A stretch of 64,000 bases of DNA, taken from NCBI RefSeq assembly GCF_014851395.1, contig NW_024040374.1, positions 28,104,772 through 28,168,771 of the forward strand, given 5' to 3'. The notes beneath the pieces were generated by a model that had not been told where the DNA came from, did no database searches, and saw nothing but the letters and a program-made list of their open reading frames with translations. This document shows, piece by piece, positions 1-12,658 of the stretch; position 1 is the stretch's first letter; each line of letters starts with the position of its first letter. Both the position numbers and the translations under genes were made by a program. Source of the stretch: Micropterus salmoides (taxonomy: Eukaryota; Chordata; Actinopteri; Centrarchiformes; Centrarchidae).

Positions 1-17
1 ACGGGGAACCTCTTTTA

Positions 18-654
18 GGCTATGTTCAGACTGCAAGCCAAAGTGACCCAAATACAATATTTTTGCCCATATGTGACTCAGATCTGATGTTTTTATAACA
101 GTGTGAACAGGTCAAATCACATAGAATCTGATCTTTTCCAGTTTGGATTTGGGCCACTTTCATATGTGGTCCAAATCCAATACAGATCGGATCTTTTTAA
201 ATGCGACACACGGATCGGAATTGATGCGACTTTGACCTCACTCTAGAGCAGCTGTTGACACAGTTCTGCTGTAGACGGAGCCGTGGTGTACGAAAAAGCT
301 TCACAAAAGCCATAATTAAACCTGTGGCTCTCTCTCTTTTCTACCTTGCTATCATCTGCTCACAAATTCCCTTTCTTACAAACTGAAATCCACTGGACAG
401 CGAGCTCTCTTCTGAGTTGTGTGTATGCTATTTGTCCGTGCGGACACAGTGGGGATAGAGAGAGAGAGGGAGTGAAACATTAGTGAGTTGGGCAGATGAG
501 TTGTACAACACCAGAAACCATAATGAAAAGGACAGAAAGTTGCGAACACTGATATAGGCCACAAATAAACTATAATGTGAACTGTAAAACACAAAAATTG
601 GATCTGGGAAAAAAATCGGAATTGAGCTTTAAGGCCTGCAGTCTGAACATAGCC
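18..654. mobile_element. Short inverted-repeat DNA transposon (MITE)
   Basis: The two ends are inverted copies: GGCTATGTTCAGACTGCA opens the element and its reverse complement closes it. The inside holds several degenerate GATC(T/C)GAT-type motifs, and no transposase is present, so it is non-autonomous. The pattern matches an abundant fish inverted-repeat family. No clean target duplication is visible, so the superfamily (hAT or PIF-like) is left open. Confidence 0.85.
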
Positions 655-2294
655 CTGGTTTCCAATTACGGGCCTATCTGTATTTTATGGAACAGTTGGC
701 TACCCAGTTAAGTTGCTCAGCTATGATTAGACATTCACTGCGGGCGTTTAGCCAACAGCCAATTCCACCTTCAGATGCCAACAAAACATCTGCGCTTGTT
801 TCACGCTTGAGGATTTTATCAATCATAGTATTGTGTCCTGCGTGGTTTAGCGTCATCATACACATTTCCATAAGCGAGAACTGCCGCTAAAATATTTACC
901 AACCACATATTTCTGGCATTATAACATAAACACCTACTGCAATAGAGATCTCGATTTGTTTTCCTAAACTCAGTACTTAGTAACCTTTAACTGGCCGTTA
1001 TCGGTGTATCGACAAACTTTAGTTAGATCTCCTAATTGAAGTTGCAACATAAATTAACTGTGTAATGTGGAAATGCCAAGCAGCTCCTGAGACAGTCCCC
1101 TGTGTACATGCTGCTTGTTTGCCAACAACAGGGATGAAGTTCTACTTAGCAGGACCGGACTAGAAAGTCTATTAACTTATTAAGATTAAAAGCCTGATGC
1201 CTTCCTTCCCTCCCTGATGACCCTCTGTGGCCCCTTCCCCCGTCTGGCATCACATCTCCAAAGGAGAAAGGTGATTGATGAGAGCCATCAGGCAGCTTGG
1301 AATCTCTTCTCTCATTAGACTCCTTATGCATCTAAGCTGTTTCAACACACACTGGGAGAGCAAGGCAGGGGGAAGGGAGTGAGGAGGTGTCCATCCTCCG
1401 AGTTTTCAGAAGATAAGTACTTGCACTAAAATATTTACCTTGTACATTAATCTCTGGGAAATTAATTTGCCATTATACTTTCTGCCCCCCTTTCTTTTTT
1501 TTAAGAGAGTAGTGTGGTTTCCACTCCCCACTATTCATGCTCAGTGAGCTTTCTCTATTTTGATTCACTCATGGGACTACTTGCAAATTAATGTCCCTGA
1601 GGAAGCGGTGTTTGGACAGTCAGGGTGGATCCTATCATCGACCACTGAGGCTCTCTTGAGGAGGGTTAGCTGGAGTGGTGGAAAGGAAAGTAAGGAATAG
1701 AATGTTACATATGCATATCCCTAAAGCAAACATGTTCAATCACATTAATGCAAGTGCAGCACATTATTATGTACTAATTGCCAATGGATAGTATTACTAT
1801 AATGTGCTGCTGACTGTATCGCTGCAAACCAAGCGAGGTCCATTCTGTTCAGATAAATTGCCTCATTGTACCTAAGACAATAACCAAGAGAAATAGTCAA
1901 AATCAATGCCCTCTATGGAAACAATTTAGTTTGTGCTGCAAATGATTCCTGTTCACTTTTATTTTACACATTTTTGAGTCAACAGAAAAGTTTTTGAGGA
2001 AGCACTTTTGATGAATTAGACCAATAAACAACATGCAATGTAAATAAGGAATAATTACAGACAAATTGAAAATGAAAACACAAGTGTTTGTGGCATTGGA
2101 ATTGACCAAAGCGGCAAGAAAAACCCCAAACATTATAGCGACTGGTGCTGAAACGATGATCTCAGTCATCACAGCAAAAGTTACTAACATAATCACTTCC
2201 TCTTAAGTGATTGTGCCTACAAAATAAAAGTACGAGAACGTCTTTGCAGCAGTACTTTAAGTTGTGTTTAATTAAGAGCTTTTACTTTGAAAAA
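655..2294. other. Unique non-coding sequence
   Basis: No gene or recognised repeat was seen. Positions 1080-1640 have more balanced composition than the flanks, with TTAATTTG and CATTAG motifs, and could be a regulatory block. Short open frames here lack coding character. Confidence 0.4.
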
Positions 2295-2309
2295 GGGGGG
2301 GGGGGGGGG
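2295..2309 (+). repeat. Poly-G run (15 G)
   Basis: A homopolymer of fifteen G lies in otherwise AT-rich sequence. Its length is likely polymorphic and prone to sequencing error. Confidence 0.9.
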
Positions 2310-5105
2310 CACACTCCTGCATATGCTTAATGTGAACATGTAAAACGATCTCTCTTTTAACCTTACAGAAAAACAAAAACTTAAGAGCAAAAGTGTAAGG
2401 AATGGATTAAACTGTGTTTATTTGCTCTAATGTAAGCTAAATGGATCATACCCAGCTAACTAGTTTACTACCCACAATAGTAACCTAAAAACCCACTAGG
2501 AAGTGTTACATCCAAGGTCAAGAGTTAGCATTATCTCATTTAATTATTTTGTTAGAATGCAAACTGTATGGGAGCCAGTTCTGGATCATACCACATAGGT
2601 CAGAGTGTAGGTAGTAATGTTACCTCTAGTTCCTTATTGAATACGGGTGATTTTACATGTACCCAAGTGTTACACATAGCAACACATAGATTAATCCTGT
2701 CCTCAAAGGCTTTTAGTATGTACCATGTATTTTTTTTACATGATTCTCATTTTAAAACCAATCAACTCATGGAGCTAATGTAAGCTGAATTCTCTAGATA
2801 GCTACGTCAAGCCTCCAGTCACAGCTGTCATTTCACCCTGCAAAATTGAAGGCCGGTGAGTAGAAATGAAGAGCCTGCTTTTGTCTACCTCTATCTGTTT
2901 CAAATATTAACAAAACATTTAAGTGGTAAATGTGGCCGTTATCACTGCAAATTGCATTTGTGCTGTGTGTAAATGGAAAGCTTGACCCACTGAAACTTGG
3001 CGAATAGTCAATTGTGGCTGCGTGCATCCTTGTGGGGAAGTGTAAGACAGTGTGAGAGGATGTGCATGGGTGTATGTGAGTGGGAGAGACAGAGAATGCA
3101 TTGTGTGAAACAGTGCATGTGTCAGAGAGAGAGAGAAAGAGAGAGAGAGTTTGTCTGTGAAGGGTGGGGTTTTGGTCATCTGCCATCGGATAAGATATCC
3201 TGACAAGGCAATCAGAGAGAAACAAATTCTGCAGCCACACGGGTTCAACTCTCTCGTTCTTCACCCTGATGAGCTTTTGAAAAATGGAGTGCAGTTGAAA
3301 TTGGTTTTGTATGAGAGGCTTCAGATCTGTCTCTTGTCAGGATTATTGCCACCTGTCTTCATTGGCTGCAAAGGTCTGTTAATTAATCTGCCTCTACTTC
3401 TTAGTGGCCGGAGATGACCGGGTGAACAAGAGGGCTGTCTTACCTCCTCAGCATTGGTGTGTCAAATGTCCAATTCCAAACAAATACACATCTAATTTAG
3501 GATAAGACTGCTGTGATGTTAAAATGCTACATGATGTCCTTCCTCTCTAATTTTATGAGTGAAGCTATTTAATTGGATATTTAATTTAATTTAGTTAATG
3601 AAAGTCCTGGGGAATTTAGTTTGAGGGACAGCGATATCCCTTCTGATCAATGAAGCTACAAATAGAGCTCTCAAGAGATTCTTTCCTGACGGATAGTGTC
3701 TGTCTCTAACAGTGAAACTGCTTAGTACAGAATATTAATAAATACAGTTACAAACATGAAAATTTGCTCATTTAGAAATATGCAATGTGCTCTGTACTAT
3801 AGGATGGTGATCTGTGGTAAAACATGTCAGCTGATTGATATCAGTAAATGTAAGTGGAAGCCTGCAGTTGAGAACACCAGCATGTGATCCAGCTTTGATT
3901 AATTGGACATGGATAGATTAATATGCCAGTGGATACCCATGCCAAGCTCATCAGAGTAAAAGTGTTGTTACACAACCATCAGCTGTGACGTGGCAAATGA
4001 GCAGGAGAGTGTAGAGGGATTTACTTGACCAGGACACTGCAAGACCGGTGGCAGAAAACCCCCCTCAGTGGAATTCTTTCTTTTGTTGCATGAGGCCCAA
4101 TCACATTCCCACAGGAACCAGTCATTGGCCCTGCAAAGTGTCAAATTGATCAAGTGTTGCTAGCTGGGATTGTCTGCTGCAGAGTGTCTGCACCTGTGCA
4201 TTCCTCTAAGTGTTGTGATCCCAGCGATTCTTGAAGTGAAGTTTGAACCTGGCCTGCTGTTTGCGGCTCAGGCGTACCCAGACTTGCCTGGCTGAGAGCA
4301 GCTTATATTGTACACACACTCCTGTCACTCTCTGCTGTTCCTTTGGAATGTAAACCACTAGTGTCGCACCAGTGTGATAGACTGGGGCCGCACTTTTTTT
4401 GTTGCAGAGCAGGTGTAGTTTGGGTTTCAGCACTGAAGTACTTCGCCAAGTTACAGCGTGCAAATTATTCAAAAGAACAGTTACTTGGTCTTAACTGCAT
4501 TTCTTTCCTGAACAAAGAAAATCATCAGATAATGTTCATTACGTATTTCCCCTCTGAATGCATGCCACAGTACCCTTAATCAACAGCACTTTTACATATG
4601 TTTGATTAAAGTAAAAATGAGCTGTTGTTTCTCCAAGGACATCTCTTCATGTGAAGAATACTTTTTCTTTGAGCAGATGCTTATATGCAGAACAGTGTTG
4701 TTGCCGCCCACAGGTATAATCAACCAGAAAATTAATAATCATTCTGCAGGACTACAATAAATCATTACGCTTTGGACAATTAATAATGGAGGCGAAGCTT
4801 GGGATGTCTGATTACAATAGTTACGATGCATATCATCAAGATTTAAATTTAACATTTCACAATAGAATTTTAGACACCAGTGCACATGATACTGATGTTT
4901 AAATTTGGCATAAGGGCGTGTCACGGGGTTTGAGGGATGGTGCGTATCTCCATCTACAACTCTAACCAAACTGCTATTACAAAAATTACAGTGCTATACT
5001 TTTTGTAGCAATAAATTTACATTTCCTGCACAGTAAGAACAGGCTTGACTAGTGATTAAAGAAAATAAAGTACTTTAAGGAGCATCTCGTCAGACATATT
5101 CTGTA
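2310..5105. other. Unique non-coding sequence
   Basis: No gene was recognised. The longest open frame, on the minus strand over the GA tract at about 3130, is made of low-complexity sequence. The part at 3540-3720 is rich in TTTAATT and TTAATGAAAG motifs and may be regulatory. Confidence 0.4.
3124..3149 (+). repeat. GA microsatellite
   Basis: An imperfect (GA)n tract with one AAA interruption. Confidence 0.9.
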
Positions 5106-6345
5106 AGCATGAGCACATTATGTTTAGGGATTAAAGTAGTATATACCATTACCTTGATTGGAAACATAAAATTGAGGGGTGCCACTAGTTGTCCTGTCAG
5201 TATTCTCCCACTACTTGTCAAAGTAATGGAAAGGTGTTTGATGAACTTACATGAGATTTTCAGCAAACATATAAAGAGGGTGACAGAAAGTAATAAAATG
5301 GTTGGTACGGTCCGTCCCGGATTTTAGTGATGCAATTGATTAAACAGACCATGTTATGCTCTACACAAAACCTGCTGCAGATTATTTGAATATTTATTTA
5401 GTTAATAGGAAGTATTTTTTCATTATATTTTTTCTGAAAAAGATAGTTCGGGTTTTTGAAGTGGGGTTGTACTATATTTTTATTAACCGTAGAACTTTAG
5501 CATTCAGCCGCACAAGTGCAACTTGGCTGTGCTCTGTGTGTCTGACAGATAGATAGAAAGATAAACGGTACACTTGAATTGATCTGCTGAACCTTCTTTT
5601 AGGTGGCTAAAAGCAGTTGCAGTATACCCTCTCCACCGTAGCACGTTATGGCCTGGCTTTAATGCCAATATTACTCCAAACTGGGAAAGTGCTGACCGCC
5701 ATCTACTGCATGTAATACTCTGACTATGGATAAGTACCTCATACATTCCCACTTAAAAAAATCCCTAACTATCCCTTTAATTCAGAACAGCACATTATGG
5801 TGTCCTGCAGGGAAGTCACTTGGGGCCACTGCTTTTCTTACTTTTTATCAATGATACGGCACTTGTATTCAACAAAGCAAATGTAACAATTTTTGCTTAT
5901 GACACCACTGTTTATACATCATCAACTATGAAATGCAAAGAAAATGATATAGAATGTTGAGAAATTAATTGAACTGGATTTCAAATTGGTTAACCAAAAA
6001 CTATTCAGTTTTAGGTATTTCCAGTACTAAATACAATTGTGGCTCTACCCATGCACTAAAGAGATAAAATCAATTATGTCTTTCTATCAACCTCTTTAGC
6101 ACAAGTTAGCATGGCTAAACTTTTGGGCATCGCCCTTGTAGGCTATACAAGCCGTGTTATTGCCTGATCTGGATTACTGATCAGTAATATGTTAAGTACT
6201 GCAAAAAGGAGTTGAATAAGCTATAGTTAGTGCAGAATAAAGCAGTGTGACTACCATTCTCCAGTAACAGCAAGTTGATATAATGCATGATATGATGCAT
6301 GTTGATCTTGAATGGTGGAAGCTCATCACAGAAAGTAGAAGCTAG
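5106..6345 (+). mobile_element. Decayed non-LTR retrotransposon (LINE) reverse transcriptase
   Basis: This is a broken LINE open reading frame on the plus strand. Around 5190-5330 the translation resembles the reverse-transcriptase block around 'ILPLLVKVMERCLMN', followed by 'RPGF'. After an inserted MITE it resumes at about 5800 with the hallmark 'GVLQGSHLGPLLFLLFIND', then 'FAYDTTVYTSS'. The latter corresponds to the YADD catalytic box with the first Asp changed, so the enzyme would be dead. Further on, 6190-6330 matches the C-terminal 'QNKAVRL' region. There are several stops and frameshifts and no intact 5' end. It looks Jockey/L2-like; the clade is not settled. Confidence 0.8.
5437..5779. 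mobile_element. MITE inserted in the LINE relic
   Basis: The left end (AGATAGTTCGGGTTTTTGAA) and the right end (ending ATCCCTAACTATCCCTTT) are imperfect inverted copies over about 35 bases. The sequence matches a common fish non-autonomous element. It splits the LINE reverse-transcriptase reading frame, so it is younger than the LINE. Confidence 0.75.
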
Positions 6346-8850
6346 TTAGCCTAGCATGCTAGTGATAGTACTGATTGCCACAAGATGTTACTTTTTGTTT
6401 TGTTTTATTTCAACACTGCTGAGTTATCAGCAGCTCCTGCACACTCAGTGCTGTGTTTGTCCTGCATTATACGAAGGAGGGGGTCCAGATAGCGTCAGCT
6501 GCCTCTCTTTAATGGGTCCAGTTATGGTGATGGCAAAGTGAGTCAAAACTCACAGCAATAGTTAGTCCTCAGCTATGCATGTCACACTCGGAGTCATGCA
6601 GGGTGTGTCCATTGTAATTTAGTGATATAGATATAGTGATCTTTTTTATGCCTGCCCAAACAGATCAAAATACAGTGCTTCTTTTTGGTCATTTTGACTG
6701 CAAAGGCTCATGCACAACTTTAGTTTCTTGTAGACAGGTGCGTAGGAAGACATATCCATAGGCAAGAGAAGAGAGAACTCCCACACACTTTTGTTGCCAA
6801 GGTGATAACTAATGGGGATCAAAATAAACAATAACAAGAAACAATACCAGTTTAAGCCCAATTAACAAAAAAAAAAAAGTTGATTTTCAGAGACAAGTTG
6901 TAGACTCTGAGGGTCTTGCCTCTCGTCTTGTTTTACAAAATACTACATAAATTATGAATAAGGCAATATTATTCTTTTTTAACTGACAAGCTGGCAGCAT
7001 CACCTGAAAAGGAACCATACATGCACCACGGCTCCACTTCTGAATAACAACTCCCTAAATGTTTTGCTTTTTTTTTTTTTTTTTTTACAGTGCCTTCATA
7101 ACCCAGGTGTGCAGATGTCTTACATGCTGTGAGGGTAACTAACAATGGCTCCACTTTTCACATCCAGATTTCATGAGTCAAAGAAGAAACACTGAAGAGC
7201 ACAGGGGTCCAATACCTGAGCGGGTTAGTTAGCTCATTGAGTGGACATAAACTTCCTCCACCTGACAAGTGGTGGGAAGAGGATTAGTTAAACACACCCT
7301 GCCTTAGCTGACTCACACTTTGTGGAATCACAAAGTAATCTCGACGCACATTCACTTAGGAGGCAGCTTGATGATCCCAAGCCAGTGATTTATTCATCTT
7401 AGACACGTTGCAAGGCTGTAAGAATTTGTCAAGTTAGAATCCTAATTAAAACTGTTAATCACAGATTCCTGTTTGTTCAGCACTCGAGTGAAATGAAAAA
7501 TGTGATCAAATTATTCATTGCTCCCTCAGACAGGTAAGTCAGCATAGCCCCAAGCATCAATGTGCCGCAAAAGTTTTTTTTAAAAGCTTATGAAGACTTT
7601 AAGCCCTGACTTTTAAATTTTTTTGATACATATAAAAACATTAAGTTGACATCAACAATTTAACCACCTGATCAGTTTGGATTTATCTATTTATGTAGAT
7701 CAGCATAAGTTGAGACATCTAGAAATCGGCTCCAGGCAATGAAAAGCATGCAGTGGACTGGATCAAAGTGCATGTTCTGAACTGCTGCTGCTCATACTGA
7801 GAGCAGAGCCAAGCCTGGAGCTACATTACACAAAGGCAAAGTGACTGAGGAAAGACCGCTTTATTTTCTCAGCCCTAATATTTCATACTGCTTACATACA
7901 TACGTACATTCGGATTCTGTCGCTCTAATGAAATCTCCTCCTGAAACTTACTGCCTTAACTTTGTTGGTTATTAAATCACATTATTGTGAAGGGTTTTTA
8001 AGCACATGCAAGAAAAACAATGATGATGACAGAATACAGTTTGTTTTGCTTAGCTGTGACCTAGACACCTACACAACTCCTGATCTAACAAACCTATATC
8101 CCTCAAGCTTGAAGGAAAGCCGCTGTATTCTCTTAGTTTTGGTGTAGAAAGGGAGACCAGGGAGCACCAAAGATTGTAGAGGAAAGGCCGAGCAATTCTT
8201 GTATTACTGCCTGCTGTGAGGACCCTTAAAAACAATGTAGACACCAGCAGGCGGTCAATCTAAAGACCACTAGTGGTCCCCTTTGATGTACAGTAGCTGT
8301 ATGATAAAACTCAGAGAGTTAAACCAGGACATTCTCCTCAATGTGTATTGGCACTGTGCACTGATTATATGTTCAAAAACATATTGAATGCACACATGTT
8401 GCCATCACTCAAAGGATATATCAAGAGCTGTCAATCAATAAGATTTACTGTCCTGTAAACTCCAGCTGAATCCTCTACTGGGACTTTGCTTTGACTCATA
8501 GCTGTGCCTTACAGAATAAGGTGGTAAAAAACCGAGCCCGACTAATAAATTTGGCAGACAATATTAGTTTATGACTGTTAGGGGGGCTCAGGGCAAAAAT
8601 AAGCTGCTGACCCCCTGCAACGCCTCACACTCTCTGTGCAATATGTACACTGTGTATTTCTATGCAGGAATACTACTGGGCCCAGATTTGTTGTGTTATA
8701 ATTTGATTAAACACAAAATGAATGAATAAAGACAAACATAATAAAGCAGGATCCACCTTTTGGCCCTGGTCAGTTGCCCACTTTGCCATTTTGATTAATC
8801 CAGATTGTGACGGACCACCGTCACTACGGTTGAGTATGCGCTACCTGCCA
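6346..8850. other. Unique non-coding sequence
   Basis: No gene was seen. Positions 7200-7480 look like ordinary unique sequence of balanced composition. Positions 8560-8790 have a GGGGGGCTC / GGCCCTGGTCAGTTGCCC pattern that may be an old DNA element, but no clear inverted ends were found. Confidence 0.35.
7068..7086 (+). repeat. Poly-T run (19 T)
   Basis: A homopolymer of T. It may be the tail of a minus-strand retroposed fragment, but no body was recognised beside it. Confidence 0.8.
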
Positions 8851-8854
8851 TACC

Positions 8855-8940
8855 AATGAGCCTGGCTCTTTGGTGTTGCGGTCAAGTTGCATGTTTGGTA
8901 CCCCGTAGACCGGGGTTTGAATCCGGGTGGGGTGACTGCT
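8855..8940 (+). repeat. tRNA-like sequence (SINE head or tRNA pseudogene)
   Basis: It contains a B-box-like GGTTTGAATCC at 8914-8924, one base from the GGTTCGAATCC consensus. A degenerate A-box-like TGGCTCTTTGG lies about 40 bases upstream at 8863-8873, the right spacing for an internal Pol III promoter. The T-arm stem pairs poorly and no full cloverleaf forms, so it is not a working tRNA gene. A tRNA-derived SINE head fits best. Confidence 0.5.
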
Positions 8941-10865
8941 CTTGCCTTTCCGTCACACAGATCCATACACATATTGTTATCTGCGTATCTGTTGGCCAGT
9001 AAGTAATAATACAGAAATGCCAAAGATAATTTAATTAAATTTTTCATACTGTAAAATGTCCTGCATAGTGTGTTTCTTGGTAGCAAATCTTTAATAACCA
9101 AATTTAGGGAATCAATATCAAATATGTTTATGGCATGCATTTATGTTTATGTATGTACTTTTCTTATTTTTTAAGTCTCAAATATGGATTTCATTGTCTG
9201 CCTTAAAAAACTCAAGTTCTAGTAAAAGATAAGTAAATTAAAGTATAGTAGAGAATTTTTGTTTACATTGTGGGCAGCAACATTACACAAGGGAGACAGA
9301 TCCCCGCACTTTTTCGTCATTGTGTGGGATGGTCAGATGTCTAGTGTCCCTAACCTTAGACATGACTGGATTAGCTCAAAGGAACAGGGCTCCTTCATAG
9401 ATATTCTACAGTTGAGCCCACTAAAGTTTGCCACCTGTGTAGATTATAAAATGCATGGCATTAGTGATGTTAACACATTTATGTGTTGCTAATGTGATGT
9501 ATTCAGAGTAAATTCCAGGTAGACAAAAACTGTGGCTATGCCTAATCAGCTTGCATACCCTCTCTGATGCTAAATGCCATTTAAAATGCCACTCTTCTAT
9601 TATTCAACTAAAATACATACAACAGATGTCCAATAGGGTTAGGTTGTATTCTGCTAAATAATAGCTAAAGTGAGTTGAGGGAAAGGGTTGCTGCAGTTGC
9701 AAGTAGCAAGTAGTGGTGGTCAGTGTGAACATGTTTAAAGAGCAGAGAATAATCATTTCAAATTAAATGCACTGCCTTGGGCAAATGCAATTACTGAAAT
9801 TATGTTTTTAGGTGGTGGGGTTTTTGTTTGGGGCTGACATTACATGTTGATTACTTCTTACTACTTCCTCCAGTGTGACATCCTGCTTCTTTCACTATAG
9901 AAACAAGGCAACTGTAAAACTGTACAAGATAGGACTTGTTCTCGTCACCACCATCTATAAAGAAACCAAACACATACAGTAAGAGACATGAGGGGCCTGA
10001 CGCTGCACCCTAAGTGCCTATGATAAGATAGAAAGCATTACCTCATGCCACGGTACATCTGTGTGCACTATCAACATGCAGGTTAATCTCTGTAATTCCA
10101 CAGCAGTTTCTGATCTCTCCCAACACGGCTAAAAGCCATTCCAGTGAAATGTAAAACTATAAAAAAGGGCTAGATTGACATATCTGGGGTAAGTCTATCT
10201 AGGCCGTAGTCTACACTAGATAGAAGTCCTGAAGAGCATGGAGATGTGAAACTGAATACAGTGACATCATGCTTATTGATATCACTTTAAGCAGGCCCTT
10301 TAGCGTTGTCTGAATGCTTATTTGGCTTCTTACATGCTTTTTACTAGTGGAGTTCTGATCTGAACAATAAAGATGTTATAAACTAAAGGCTTGTTTTGCC
10401 CACATGCTAAAGTCATCTATCTCTTACAAGGAAAATAGTTCCCTTTTAAAAAAAATGCTGTGGTCTGCACCGGCTCTGTACAGACTCCAGATTATTCTCT
10501 AGAGTTTCTGGTGTTTTCCTTAAACTGCCTATGAGTAAGATTTTGTCAAGTAATAGTGGAACTATAATAAAATACACTGTGGTAGATAACAAACTGTCTA
10601 GGATTTTGCCTCATGACTTTATCATGGACAAAACCTCTGTAAAATATGAAATTGTAATCTTCTGAGCTGGAATATTCTGTTCTGACTGAAAATCACGATG
10701 TTCATCATCATGAATAAAGACGATTATGCAAAAAGCTAAATATTTATTTATGAAAAAATAAGAAGAATCACAAAATGTATTTTCTAAATATTTGGAAAAT
10801 ATCTATATCTAAAACACATTTTTAACAGCACTTTTTAAACTTTGTATTGTAAACTAACAACTATT
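8941..10865. other. Unique non-coding sequence
   Basis: No gene or clear repeat was recognised. Confidence 0.4.
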
Positions 10866-10869
10866 GTAA

Positions 10870-11075
10870 GGCATACCACAGTATGCTAACATGCTCACAA
10901 TGACAATGCACTAAGCACAGCGGAAATTGATGAGAAGGTCATTTGTTTTGCAGTAATTTGGTCATAAAGAAAAGTAATGGACAAATTAAAGATTTTCCAT
11001 TCAATAGTTGTTGAGATATATCAGTCCAGACAAAAGTGGTGGACAGACTAAGTGACTGACATTGCCTTCTCCAGA
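10870..11075 (+). repeat. Interspersed fish repeat fragment
   Basis: It contains GCTAACATGCTCACAATGAC followed by ATTTGGTCATAAA, AATGGACAAATTAA and CAATAGTTGTTGAGAT blocks. These are typical of a very common fish repeat. A middle part seems deleted. A fragment of the same family in the opposite orientation lies at about 27975-28140. Confidence 0.6.
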
Positions 11076-12271
11076 GCCACTTTGCTAGCAAGGCTAACAG
11101 GGTTTACTCTCAGTACTCTATTTCTATTTCATCATTGTAAAAATGACTGGACGTATTCCTAATATTTCACCGCAATACACTGCAATAATCTAAATTAGAA
11201 CAAAGACTTAATTCATGCAGTCTGCTTTAAAAAAAAAAAAAAAAGGAATTCAGGCCCATTACCTAATCTTCTTCACAATCTTCACTTCCTATAAACTTTT
11301 TTAGCCTGTGAGAATACATTTGGAAATTATCTGTCATAAATTAACAGGTCCTAAAAACAGGAAAACACTGGCAATGGTAACCATAGCCACCATGCAGCAC
11401 AAGGGTCAAGATCAAAGATGAAAATCAATTAAGATAATAGCAGAAGAATTCTGTTTTTGCCTCCCCCATTTGGTGACCTGTTCCAAATCCAACAGTGCTG
11501 CGTAATGCAGGATTACATTTACTTTACATCTGCCCTGGTCTACCTATGATGTACTGACAAGCTTAGCCTACAAAAAACAGTACAATACAGAGTTGTATGG
11601 TGTAAATATTCGCTACCACTATCTTGTCAAGAGCAGGTGATCTCAGACTCAGTTTCTTCAGGTGAACTTGTTATTCTGGATGTTGTTCTTTTAAAATAAC
11701 AATATTTGTATTAATACCCAATATGTTTGATGTGCAATGATACACAGTTCCTGTTTGAATGTCATTCCAAACGAACACTGGATTGGTGTGAAGTGGAAAA
11801 TGATGTATGTGCCTTTTAGAAATGTACACTACGCTACTGCTTTATCATTTTCATTCCTCTTAGCGTCCACTTCTAAGATGATCGGATAACACGCATTCAG
11901 TCTTTCAGTACAGCAAATAGCAATAAGCAAACAAATCAGTAATTACCAGAAATGATCAGGTAAATTACTTGAAGATTGCTTCCTTAGCTTTATTTATTGC
12001 ATGTTACTGTGATAATGTGATGTTAGTGATGCATTTGAACTTAATGAGCTGAGACAATGGTAAATTAGCAGCTAGTAAATTGATACATTGCTGTTCTTTT
12101 CACTGATTTTCCCTATGGGACGCTGCTGCTGATGGGCCCATACTGAGCGTTTTTTTCTGCCTCTCAGGTCTTTGTGTCACTTCTTTGCAAAACAAATGGA
12201 AGCAGATTTTTCAATGTGGGCTAAGCTTATTTATATATGCTATATTATATTATAATGAGGGGACAGTTTGG
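11076..12271. other. Unique non-coding sequence with poly-A tract
   Basis: A run of sixteen A lies at 11229-11244. Nothing else was recognised. Confidence 0.4.
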
Positions 12272-12658
12272 CCAGTGGGTCCCAACATTTTTAGCTTGTA
12301 CAATAATAAAATGAAGCAATGTCTGTTTGTCACACATTACTACCAGATCCACATGTGAATGGATTATGCTCAGGTCAAACAGAGTGGTTTTTGTTACACT
12401 TTTATTTAGTAATGTGGTATACATTTTTGGCGAATCAGTCTTCTAAGACTTTTATTTTAGTTCACTTAATTGTGGTCAGTTTAAAAGCAGTTGTTGATTT
12501 TTTGAAAATTAGACAAACATCAAAAAAAGGTGGAAATAATTTTGTTTATCATGGCATGTTTTGTTTTGCTTTCCTATCTTATTAATCACCTCGCCACCCT
12601 TCAGATTTATTTTGCAACCCCCTGAGGGGGTCCCGACTCTCAAGCTGGGAACCAATGG
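12272..12658. mobile_element. Short inverted-repeat DNA transposon
   Basis: The left end CCAGTGGGTCCCAACATTTT and the right end, which ends CTGGGAACCAATGG, are imperfect inverted copies. The CCCCCTGAGGGGGTCCCGAC block near the right end is typical of the 'GGTTCCCAACC' transposon family of vertebrates. The AT-rich middle has one chance open frame and no transposase motif. Confidence 0.75.

Noticed and set aside
2833..3264. 143-codon minus-strand open frame
   Set aside because: It runs over a GA microsatellite and low-complexity sequence and has no known domain; a second minus-strand frame overlaps it.
8855..8940. Functional tRNA gene
   Set aside because: The acceptor and T stems do not pair well; only the promoter boxes are kept.
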